Source: Bacteroidales bacterium
GTDB lineage: Bacteria; Bacteroidota; Bacteroidia; Bacteroidales; UBA932
NCBI GenBank assembly: GCA_004554455.1
Contig: SFMG01000041.1
Span: 1-8,613, forward strand
Direction of reading: 5' to 3'
Length of the DNA stretch: 8,613 bases
The notes below the pieces were generated by a model that was not told the origin of the DNA, made no database searches, and worked only from the letters and a program-made list of their open reading frames with translations. Below are positions 1 through 6,108 of this stretch, in pieces. Position numbers and translations under genes: made by a program. How positions within the stretch are numbered: position 1 is the stretch's first letter; each line of letters begins with the position of its first letter.

Positions 1-506
1 GCACGAAAGAGGGTGTAATCGGGGAAAAGCTTGCATCGATTCGCAAGTCTGGGCTTGAAATCAAGAATCGATGCACGAAAGATGGTGGAATCGGGGAAAA
101 GCTTGCATCGATTCGCAAGTTTGGGCTTGAAATTAAGAATCAATGCACGAAAGAGGGTGGAATCGGGGAAATGCTTGCATCGATTCGCAAGTTTGGGCTT
201 GAAATTAAGAATCGATGCACGAAAGAGGGTGTAATCGGGGAAAAGCTTGCATCGATTCGCAAGTCTGGCCTTGAAATCAAGAATCGATGCACGCAAGAGG
301 CCGGAAGCGAGGAAATCCTTGCATCGATTCTCAAGTTTGGGCTTGAAATCAAGAATCGATGCACGAAAGAGGGTGTAAACGGGGAAAAGCTTACATCGAT
401 TCCCAAGTTTGGGCTTGAAATTAAGAATCAATGCACGAAAGAGGGTGGAATCGGGGAAAAGCTTGCATCGATTCCCAAGTTTGGCCTTGAAATCAAGAAT
501 CGATGC
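1..506. repeat. Tandem array of 72-bp hairpin repeats, array 1 (at least 7 units)
   Basis: The motif GCACGA recurs at 1, 73, 145, 217, 289, 361, 433 and 505, an exact 72-bp period with almost no length variation. Each unit has a 42-nt imperfect palindrome (33-74, 105-146, 177-218, 249-290, 321-362, 393-434, 465-506) with 10-bp outer arms GCATCGATTC and GAATCGATGC and a short inner CAAG/CTTG stem. A 30-nt linker of type ACGAAAGAGGGTG...GGGGAAAAGCTT separates the hairpins. Units differ by scattered substitutions; the linker at about 291-320 is the most divergent, and unit 6 has lost outer pairs in both arms. The array runs off the left edge, so the copy number is a minimum. Linkers are conserved, unlike CRISPR spacers. 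The function is unknown; it resembles intergenic palindromic (REP-like) repeats. Confidence 0.95.
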
Positions 507-603
507 ACGAGAAACCAGGGTTTCATCCACGAAAACCGACCTCCCCCGCACCCCGCTGGGAAATGAGCAAAAAGATGAAGATAAGAGTTAAACAAAAAGA
601 TAT
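507..603 (+). other. Leader between repeat array 1 and pyrE, with a short palindrome
   Basis: About 100 bases separate the last hairpin from the pyrE start. Positions 511-524 form a palindrome GAAACC-AG-GGTTTC with a 2-nt centre, a possible operator half-site pair or a small stem. The last 50 bases are purine and A-rich, as is common just before Bacteroidota start codons. I see no clear -33 TTTG/-7 TAnnTTTG promoter and no intrinsic terminator with a U-tract here. Any regulatory role for the palindrome is a guess. Confidence 0.3.
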
Positions 604-1242
604 ATGGAGAACAGCGAAAAGATTATTGCACGACAGCTCCTCTCGATTGGAGCCGTCTTCCTTCGTCCGGGCGAGCCATTCACCTGGGCAAGCGGGATCA
701 AAAGTCCGATTTACTGCGATAACCGTCTGATACTCAGCGCTCCCGAGTCGAGGAATATAGTTGAGCAGGCGATTGCAGACAAGGTGCGCGAACTGTATCC
801 GGAAGCGGAAGCGCTGATGGGCACCTCCACGGCCGGCATCGCACACGCCGCCATAGCCGCCTCGATCCTGGGCCTGCCAATGGGATACGTGCGCTCGTCC
901 GCAAAGGACCACGGCCGCACGAACAAGATAGAAGGCAAACTGAATCCGGGCGAGAAAGTCGTTGTGATAGAGGACCTTATATCCACGGCAGGCAGCTGCA
1001 TCGATGTGGTGGATGCCCTCCGTGAAGCCGGCGCCGAGGTGCTTGGCGTGATAAGCATATTCACATACGGGCTGGCGAAGGGGCTCTCAAGACTGGCCGA
1101 TGCGAAGGTGGAGAACCATAGCCTCTCCAACCTCGACGCGCTCGTGGAAGTCGCTGCCGAAGAGGGGTATATCGCGAAGGAGGATATAGATCGCATTCTC
1201 CGTTTCCGCGCGAATCCATCCGACCCGTCGTGGATGGACTGA
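604..1242 (+). CDS. pyrE: Orotate phosphoribosyltransferase
   Basis: PyrE transfers the phosphoribosyl group of PRPP to orotate, giving OMP, in de novo pyrimidine synthesis in the cytoplasm. The 212-aa product has the family's usual length. FTWASGIKSPIYCDNR lies at about residues 26-41. The flexible catalytic loop KDHGRTNKIEG is at 101-111, with the Lys and His expected in this enzyme. The PRPP-binding signature VVVIEDLISTAGS is at 119-131. The C-terminal region with GYIAKEDI and a final Pro-Ser-Trp resembles the bacterial PyrE tail. The ATG at 604 is preceded by an A-rich stretch without a Shine-Dalgarno and gives the expected N-terminus. pyrB follows after a 38-nt gap on the same strand, so the two probably form a pyrimidine unit. 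The identification is secure. Confidence 0.97.
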   Translation: MENSEKIIARQLLSIGAVFLRPGEPFTWASGIKSPIYCDNRLILSAPESRNIVEQAIADKVRELYPEAEALMGTSTAGIAHAAIAASILGLPMGYVRSSAKDHGRTNKIEGKLNPGEKVVVIEDLISTAGSCIDVVDALREAGAEVLGVISIFTYGLAKGLSRLADAKVENHSLSNLDALVEVAAEEGYIAKEDIDRILRFRANPSDPSWMD

Positions 1243-1280
1243 TATTTCTGGATATATAACGGATTGAGTAATAACACTAT

Positions 1281-2366
1281 ATGAAACATCTTATCGACCC
1301 TTTCGACCTCTCCAAGGAGGAGATCGATGAAATTGTAGCTCTCGGCGAGGATATCGTAGCCCATCGCGACAGGTATTCAGGCGCCTGCAAGGGCAAGAAG
1401 CTCGCTACTCTCTTCTATGAGCCATCGACCAGGACCCGTCTCAGCTTCACTTCTGCGATGATGGAACTGGGCGGCGACGTGATCGGCTTTTCGGATGCCC
1501 GCAACACTTCCGTTTCCAAGGGCGAGACTATCGAGGATACCACGAGGGTAATCAGCTGTTTTGCGGATATCATTGCTATGAGGCACCCAATCGAGGGCGC
1601 TCCTCTCAATGCTACCCGCGTCTCTACCATACCGGTTATCAATGCTGGTGACGGTTCCCACGCTCATCCGACTCAGACCCTGACCGACCTGCTGACCATC
1701 AAGCGTGAGCTCGGCCGTCTGGACAATTTCACCATCGGTTTCTGCGGCGACCTCAAGTTCGGACGTACCGTCCATTCTCTAATCAAGGCGCTTTCCCGCT
1801 ACGAGAATGTGAAGGTCGTTCTCATCGCTCCGGAGGAACTCGAGTTGCCGGCCTATATGAAATACGAGGTCTGCGATAGGTATGGCATTGATTATAAGGA
1901 AGTTGATAATATGGAGTCCGTTATGGGCGAGCTGGATGTGCTCTATATGACCCGCGTTCAGAAGGAGCGTTTCCTGGATGAGGCGGAGTTCGAGAGGGTG
2001 AAGGATAGCTTCGTCCTGGACAAGGCCAAGATGTCTCTCGCCAAGGACTCTATGGTCGTGCTCCATCCGCTCCCTCGTGTGAATGAGATTCTGAAGGAGG
2101 TGGACGACGACCCGCGTGCCGCTTATTTTCGTCAGGTCGAGAATGGCAAGTTCGTGCGTATGGCGCTGATTGTCAAGCTTTTGGAATGGGCTAAGCAGGA
2201 TCCTTCCGTGCATTGGATGGTCCCTTCCGACGCCATCCGCAGCGGCTATTCCTGCCCGAACCGCAAGTGTATATCCAATGTGGAGAACGTGGATCCGCTG
2301 TTCCGTATGGACGATGACGGCGTCTGCCACTGCATCTATTGCGAGAGCAAGGCCCGCAGCCTTTAG
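1281..2366 (+). CDS. pyrB: Aspartate carbamoyltransferase catalytic chain with fused PyrI-type zinc ribbon
   Basis: This enzyme condenses carbamoyl phosphate with aspartate, the committed step of pyrimidine synthesis. The carbamoyl-phosphate loop FYEPSTRTRLSF is at residues 45-56, SVSKGET at 77-83, RHP at 101-103, HPTQTLTDL at 129-137, TRVQKERF at 224-231 and HPLPR at 262-266. The first roughly 310 residues match the usual PyrB length. The protein continues to 361 aa with a tail holding C325-x4-C330 followed by ISN-E-V, and C351-x2-C354, with an extra C349. This closely resembles the zinc domain of the separate regulatory chain PyrI (in E. coli CPNSNCIS...CKYC). The PyrI nucleotide-binding domain is absent, and no pyrI lies in the window. 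The start is ATG with no Shine-Dalgarno. The function is secure; the tail's role, perhaps trimer-trimer contact, is inferred. Confidence 0.96.
   Translation: MKHLIDPFDLSKEEIDEIVALGEDIVAHRDRYSGACKGKKLATLFYEPSTRTRLSFTSAMMELGGDVIGFSDARNTSVSKGETIEDTTRVISCFADIIAMRHPIEGAPLNATRVSTIPVINAGDGSHAHPTQTLTDLLTIKRELGRLDNFTIGFCGDLKFGRTVHSLIKALSRYENVKVVLIAPEELELPAYMKYEVCDRYGIDYKEVDNMESVMGELDVLYMTRVQKERFLDEAEFERVKDSFVLDKAKMSLAKDSMVVLHPLPRVNEILKEVDDDPRAAYFRQVENGKFVRMALIVKLLEWAKQDPSVHWMVPSDAIRSGYSCPNRKCISNVENVDPLFRMDDDGVCHCIYCESKARSL
2218..2363 (+). other. PyrI-like zinc-ribbon tail of the PyrB fusion
   Basis: These codons (about residues 313-361) encode the extension beyond a normal PyrB. Four cysteines in C-x4-C and C-x2-C pairs, about 20 residues apart, plus CISN-E-V-P-F-like spacing, follow the zinc-binding C-terminal domain of PyrI. 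In E. coli that domain contacts the catalytic chain, which makes its capture by PyrB structurally sensible. There is no stop or frameshift between the two parts, and codon use does not change noticeably. Confidence 0.85.
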
Positions 2367-2398
2367 CTTTGTGCCGCCTCTGTTTTTCCCTAGGTGAA

Positions 2399-2478
2399 CA
2401 GTATTTTTGAATTTCCTGGTTGATCAGTATTTCTGGATTTCCTTGACTAAACAGTATTTCTGGATTTCCTTGACTAAA
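2399..2478. repeat. 27-bp tandem repeat in the purC leader
   Basis: Two identical 27-bp units at 2425-2451 and 2452-2478 (beginning CAGTATTTCTGGATTTCC and ending TTGACTAAA) follow a diverged 26-bp unit at 2399-2424. A fourth start (CAGT) at 2479 runs into the AT-rich bases just before purC. Each exact unit contains TTGACT. From the last copy a TATAAA lies 15 nt downstream, too close to the ATG for an ordinary promoter with a leader. The 11-mer TATTTCTGGAT in the repeat is also present at 1243-1253 in the pyrE-pyrB gap. It may be a regulator-binding or promoter-bearing duplication, but this is not shown. Confidence 0.8.
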
Positions 2479-2502
2479 CAGTTAATTTGATATAAAACGA
2501 TA

Positions 2503-3438
2503 ATGAAAGCAATTGTTTCTACCGACTTCAAGCTTGATGGTATGAAGTCAAAGTATGTCGGCAAGGTTCGTGACGTTTATGATTTGGGCGATTACCTTGC
2601 TATGGTGGTGAGCGACCGCATATCAGCCTTCGATGTGGTCCTGCCGGAGGGTATCCCTTATAAGGGACAGGTACTCAATAAGATAGCTGAACGCTTCCTG
2701 GATGCGACCGCCGATATCCTTCCTAACTGGAAGCTGGCTGTGCCGGCTCCGAACGTGACTGTCGGCTACAAGTGCGAGCCTTTCAAGGTCGAGATGGTGA
2801 TTCGCGGCTATCTTACGGGCCACGCCTGGAGAGAGTATAAGGCCGGCAAGAGGACACTGTGCGGAGTTGCCCTGCCTGAGGGTATGGTCGAGAACCAGAA
2901 GTTCCCGGAGCCGATTATCACTCCGACCACCAAGGCTGCCGAGGGGCACGACGAGGATATATCCAAGGAAGAAATCATCGCCCGTGGCATCGTGGGCCGC
3001 GACGACTACGAGCAACTGGAGGCATATACGCGCGCCATCTATGCACGCGGCTGCGAGATGGCTGCCGAGAGGGGACTCATCCTGGTCGATACGAAGTACG
3101 AGTTCGGCAAGCGCGACGGCGTCATATACCTTATGGACGAGGTGCATACCCCGGATTCTTCGCGCTATTTTTATGCTGAGGGCTACGAGGAGCGTCAGGC
3201 CCGCGGCGAGCGTCAGAAGCAGCTCTCTAAGGAGTTCGTTCGTGAGTGGCTGATGGCTAACGGCTTCCAAGGCCTTGAGGGTCAGGCAGTTCCGGAGATG
3301 ACTCCGGAGATTGTCGCCGGCATCACCGACCGCTATATCGAGCTTTACGAGAATATCACCGGCGAGCCTTTCGTCCGCGAGGACTATAGCGCCTCCGACA
3401 TCGAGGCCCGCCTGAACGCATATCTCCGCACGCTCTAG
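2503..3438 (+). CDS. purC: Phosphoribosylaminoimidazole-succinocarboxamide synthase (SAICAR synthetase)
   Basis: PurC joins aspartate to CAIR using ATP, giving SAICAR in de novo purine synthesis in the cytoplasm. The 311-aa product is of the longer PurC type. The nucleotide-binding GKVRDVYDLGD is at residues 20-30, SDRISAFDVVLPEGIPYKG at 37-55, RGYLTGHAWREY at 101-112, the signature EPIITPTTKAAEGHDEDIS at 136-154, LVDTKYEFG at 194-202 and MDEVHTPDSSRYF at 211-223. The ATG at 2503 follows an AT-rich leader without a Shine-Dalgarno and gives the expected N-terminus. The gene lies 136 nt after pyrB, behind a short tandem repeat, and only 4 nt before the sulfatase, so it may have its own promoter and share a transcript with the sulfatase. 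The identification is secure. Confidence 0.97.
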   Translation: MKAIVSTDFKLDGMKSKYVGKVRDVYDLGDYLAMVVSDRISAFDVVLPEGIPYKGQVLNKIAERFLDATADILPNWKLAVPAPNVTVGYKCEPFKVEMVIRGYLTGHAWREYKAGKRTLCGVALPEGMVENQKFPEPIITPTTKAAEGHDEDISKEEIIARGIVGRDDYEQLEAYTRAIYARGCEMAAERGLILVDTKYEFGKRDGVIYLMDEVHTPDSSRYFYAEGYEERQARGERQKQLSKEFVREWLMANGFQGLEGQAVPEMTPEIVAGITDRYIELYENITGEPFVREDYSASDIEARLNAYLRTL

Positions 3439-3442
3439 GCTT

Positions 3443-5179
3443 ATGAAACCAAACTCGGGAAGGGCGGCGCTGCTGGGCGCGATGTGCGCGACGGTGGCGG
3501 CCTGTACGGATAGCAGGCACGGCGGCGAGAGGCCGAATATCATATTCTTTCTGGTCGATGATATGGGCTGGGTTGACAGTTCGGTGCCGTACGACGGAAA
3601 TATATACCCGAACAATCTGCGCTTCAATACGCCGAATATGGAGAGGCTGGCGCGCAGGGGGACTATATTTTCGAATGCGTACGCCTGCCCGGTTTCGACG
3701 CCGACGCGGACCAGTCTGCTCTCCGGTATGAATGCCGCGCATACGGGTATAACTAATTGGACGTCACCGGTTAAGGATACGCCGAGCGATGCGACGGGCG
3801 GGGCGGTTGCAATGATGGCGCCGGGCAGCGTCGGGCAGCAGGGGGGTATGGATATATACCCGGAGGGCTACCTGACGCGGCCGGATTGGACGCTGAACGG
3901 TATGTCGCCTGTGCCGGGCGTCGATAGCACCTTGTATGCGACACCGATGGTGCAGCTGCTCAAGGACGCCGGCTATTTTACCATACACGTCGGAAAGGGA
4001 CACTGGGCCTCCGCAGGCACGCCTGGCGCCAGTCCGTATAATATGGGTTTCGTCGTCAACGTCGCCGGTAACGTGGCCGGCATGCCGCGCAGCTACCAGG
4101 GCGAGGACAATTACGGCAATACGCCGGAGCGCTGGAACTATCTCGCGGTGCAGAATATGACCGAATATTACGGGACGCATACGCATCTGACGGAGGCGTT
4201 GACGCGCGAGGCACTCAAGACGCTCGACTTTCCTGTCGAGAACGGCATTCCTTTTTATTTATATATGTCGCACCACGGCACCCATACGCCTATCCAGCGG
4301 GACGACCGTTTCGTCGAGAAGTATCTCGAGGCCGGCATGGACGAGGGGCAGGCACGCTACGCTTCGATGGTTGAGGGTATAGACAAGAGTCTTGGGGATA
4401 TACTTAACTATCTGGATGATAAGGGTATAGCCGATAATACGGCGATCATTTTCATGACCGATAACGGCGGCAACAGCGAGAATGTGCAGAAGGGAGGCGT
4501 GCCGCATACGCAGAACCTGCCGCTTCGCGAGGGCAAGGGTTCCGTCTATGAGGGCGGTATCCGTGTTCCGCTTATCGTCTGCTGGCCCGGCAAGGTCCCG
4601 GCCGGCGCCCGTGAGGATACGCCCGCGATTGCCGAGGACCTTTTCCCGACCATCCTGGATATCGCCGGCGTGAGCTATGATGAGCCCGGGGCGATTGTGC
4701 AGGAGCTTGATGGCCAGAGTCTTATTCCTGGGTTGATGGCTGGGGGTTGTGCTGAGGATGGTGCTGAGGGTAGTGCTGGCGTTCGTGCTGAGGGGTCTGT
4801 GCTGAAGGGGGCTGCCGAGGGTGGTGCTGGGGTCGGAGTTCTGAAGGGGGCTGCTAAGGGTTCTGCCGGTGCCGGTGCTGAGCGCGCACTCATATTCCAT
4901 TATCCGCATCAGTGGAAGCCGTACCGTCTTGACGACATCGACTATCTGAGCGCCGTCAGAAAAGGCGACTGGAAGCTGGTGTACAGGATGCGTGAGGCGC
5001 GCCTGGAGCTGTATAATCTGAGGGAGGATATTGGGGAGACGCACGATCTGGCGGCCGAGAATCCTCAGAAGTGCACTGAGCTGGCGACTATTCTTTCGGA
5101 TAAGCTGAGGGAGTGGGGAAGCCCCATGCCTTTCAACCCGGCCACGGGAAAGCCCGTCCCGTTCCCGGATGAACTTTGA
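3443..5179 (+). CDS. Sulfatase (arylsulfatase family), predicted lipoprotein, Ser-type
   Basis: This is a formylglycine-dependent sulfatase of 578 aa that hydrolyses sulfate esters; its substrate cannot be read from sequence. Residues 1-21 look like a lipoprotein signal (Lys/Arg, hydrophobic stretch, VAAC with C21), so it is probably anchored in a membrane outside the cytoplasm. LVDDMG at 37-42 supplies two metal-binding Asp. The catalytic motif STPTR at 85-89 (S-x-P-x-R, followed by TSLLSG) is of the serine type, which needs an anSME radical-SAM maturase; none is in the window. Further sites are GKGHW at 184-188, HHGTHTP at 277-283 and MTDNGG at 338-343. Residues about 433-480 are an Ala/Gly-rich insert. 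Four bases separate it from purC, so co-transcription is likely, though no purine link is evident. Confidence 0.94.
   Translation: MKPNSGRAALLGAMCATVAACTDSRHGGERPNIIFFLVDDMGWVDSSVPYDGNIYPNNLRFNTPNMERLARRGTIFSNAYACPVSTPTRTSLLSGMNAAHTGITNWTSPVKDTPSDATGGAVAMMAPGSVGQQGGMDIYPEGYLTRPDWTLNGMSPVPGVDSTLYATPMVQLLKDAGYFTIHVGKGHWASAGTPGASPYNMGFVVNVAGNVAGMPRSYQGEDNYGNTPERWNYLAVQNMTEYYGTHTHLTEALTREALKTLDFPVENGIPFYLYMSHHGTHTPIQRDDRFVEKYLEAGMDEGQARYASMVEGIDKSLGDILNYLDDKGIADNTAIIFMTDNGGNSENVQKGGVPHTQNLPLREGKGSVYEGGIRVPLIVCWPGKVPAGAREDTPAIAEDLFPTILDIAGVSYDEPGAIVQELDGQSLIPGLMAGGCAEDGAEGSAGVRAEGSVLKGAAEGGAGVGVLKGAAKGSAGAGAERALIFHYPHQWKPYRLDDIDYLSAVRKGDWKLVYRMREARLELYNLREDIGETHDLAAENPQKCTELATILSDKLREWGSPMPFNPATGKPVPFPDEL
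4739..4882 (+). repeat. In-frame Ala/Gly microrepeat expansion inside the sulfatase
   Basis: Between DGQSLIPGL and the conserved RALIFHYPHQW, about 48 residues are built from imperfect GTGCTGAGGG-like and GGGGCTGC-like units, encoding strings of Gly, Ala, Glu and Ser with two copies of VLKGAA. The DNA is far more G+T rich and repetitive on the + strand than the flanking coding sequence. The length keeps the frame. It probably arose by replication slippage and forms a disordered surface loop; other sulfatases normally have a short linker here. Confidence 0.85.
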
Positions 5180-5228
5180 TGGTTTGGGCTGATGGGCTGG
5201 GCTGGAGGATGTTCTGATGGCCTTTGCT

Positions 5229-5486
5229 GCAGCGATTCTTGATTCTGGAGTCAGAATTGAGAATCGCTGCAAACTTTTTCCGGGATTTGGCCCTGAGCAT
5301 GCATCGATTCTTGATTTCAAGCCCAGACTTGAGAATCGATGCAAGCTTTTCCCGGTTTAATCCCTCTTTCGTGCATCGATTCTTGATTTCAGGCCCAAAC
5401 TTGGGAATCAATGCACGATTTTCCCCGTTTTCACCCTCTTTCGTGCATCGATTCTTGATTTCAGGGCCAAACTTGGGAATCGATGC
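5229..5486. repeat. 72-bp hairpin repeat, array 2, inverted relative to array 1 (4 units)
   Basis: The hairpins begin at 5229, 5301, 5373 and 5445, again an exact 72-bp period. The + strand here matches the minus strand of array 1 (hairpin arms GCATCGATTC/GAATCGATGC, linker ending CCCTCTTTCGT), so the arrays point towards opposite ends. The first unit (5229-5270) is the most diverged, but its arms are GCAGCGATTC and GAATCGCTGC: both sides of one base pair changed together. That unit folds into a nearly uninterrupted 19-bp stem with a GAGT loop. The array begins about 50 nt after the sulfatase stop. Confidence 0.95.
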
Positions 5487-5726
5487 AGCGCCATCGTTGC
5501 TGCACAGAAGAATAGCCCGCCTGCAGCGGCCGTGGCGGCTACGAGGTTCCGCGTCCGATTCTATTCTTCGTTGCCGCAAAGGAGAATGGTTCCGCCTGCT
5601 ACGGTCGTTGCGACAGCGCTTTCCGCGTCCGATTCCAATCTTCGTTGCCGCATCGAAGAATAGCCCGCCTGCAGCAGTCGTCGCCAAGATAGGATTTGCC
5701 CGCCTGCAGCATTGTCGTAGGATGCA

Positions 5727-5797
5727 GGCAGGGACAGGTGCCACGAAGGCGGCATAATCCTATGTAAAAAGCCGCCGGAGTGGCACCTGTCCCTGCC
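5727..5797. repeat. Long hairpin element, copy 1 (GGGACAGGTGCCAC type)
   Basis: The arms 5727-5744 and 5780-5797 are perfect 18-bp complements. A 3x3 internal loop (GAA against GGA) and a second 6-bp stem GGCGGC/GCCGCC follow, closing on a 17-nt AT-rich loop. The GGGACAGGTGCC-type arm is reminiscent of REP elements mobilised by IS200-like (RAYT) transposases. That link is an inference from memory, and no such transposase is in the window. It lacks the U-tract of an intrinsic terminator. Confidence 0.9.
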
Positions 5798-5913
5798 GCT
5801 CCACATGGTCCGCGTCCGATTCTAATTTTCGTTGCCGCATCGAAGAATAGCCCGCTTGCAGCAGTCGTCGCCAAGATAGGATTTGCCCGCCTGCAGCATT
5901 GTCGTTGGGCGCA

Positions 5914-5984
5914 GGCAGGGACAAGTGCCACGAAGGCGGCATAATCCTAAGTAAAAAGCCGCCGGAGTGGCACCTGTCCCTGCC
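5914..5984. repeat. Long hairpin element, copy 2
   Basis: This copy lies exactly 187 bp after the first, with the same 18-bp arms (5914-5931 and 5967-5984), internal loop and 6-bp stem. One left-arm base differs (ACAAGTG for ACAGGTG), giving an A-C mismatch in a + strand transcript but a G-U wobble in a minus strand one. The loop differs by one base. Confidence 0.9.
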
Positions 5985-6108
5985 GCTCCACATGGCCTGC
6001 GTCCGATTCTATTCTTCGTTGCCGCAAAGAAGAATGGTTTCGCCTGCAGCGGCTGTAGCGACAACGACAATAATTTGTATATTCGCGTTACAGGTTTTTC
6101 AAAGGAAC

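Larger units (their letters stand above)
5487..6065. repeat. Compound 74-bp/187-bp repeat block
   Basis: The motif GCGTCCGATT (once GCGTCCGATTC with small variants nearby) occurs at 5551, 5625, 5812 and 5999. The first interval is 74 bp; the next two are 187 bp each. A partial unit precedes at 5487-5550 and another follows to about 6065. The core unit has a small stem, ATTCTTCG facing CGAAGAAT, around TTGCCGCA, followed by CGCCTGCAGC. The 187-bp units (5625-5811 and 5812-5998) are the 74-bp unit plus an extra partial copy and a long hairpin. The two 187-bp copies are nearly identical, implying recent duplication. Reading frames through this block are incidental: they are open on several frames and resemble no known protein. 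Confidence 0.92.

Noticed and set aside
1..506. CRISPR array
   Set aside because: The linkers between palindromes are as conserved as the palindromes, the unit is far longer than a CRISPR repeat, and no cas gene is present.
1..506. Integron-type attC array
   Set aside because: The palindromes are tandem without intervening cassettes, lack attC core sites, and no integrase is present.
1..566. Open frames through array 1 encoding a 24-residue repeat (ASIRKFGLEIKNRCTKEG type), on both strands
   Set aside because: The unit is 72 bp, so any stop-free frame stays open through the whole array. Several frames on both strands are open, there is no convincing start, and changes between units are not biased to synonymous sites. 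The palindrome explains the conservation better.
2623..3627. Long minus-strand frame opposite purC (334 aa)
   Set aside because: Shadow of purC; the plus-strand product is unambiguous.
4259..5344. Long minus-strand frame opposite the sulfatase (361 aa)
   Set aside because: Shadow of the sulfatase combined with array 2 repeats; no domain recognised.
5727..5797. Intrinsic terminator for the sulfatase
   Set aside because: The stem is very stable, but no U-tract follows, and it lies about 550 bp past the stop as part of a repeated element.
5133..5993. Minus- and plus-strand open frames in the repeat gap (up to about 200 aa)
   Set aside because: They run through palindromic repeats and partly into the sulfatase 3' end. 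Their translations are repeat-derived, with no recognisable domain.
5899..6108. Longer N-terminus for the 220-aa protein
   Set aside because: The extra 70 codons lie in the hairpin repeat. The ATG at 6109 has an AAAGGAAC leader and begins the protein-like part.
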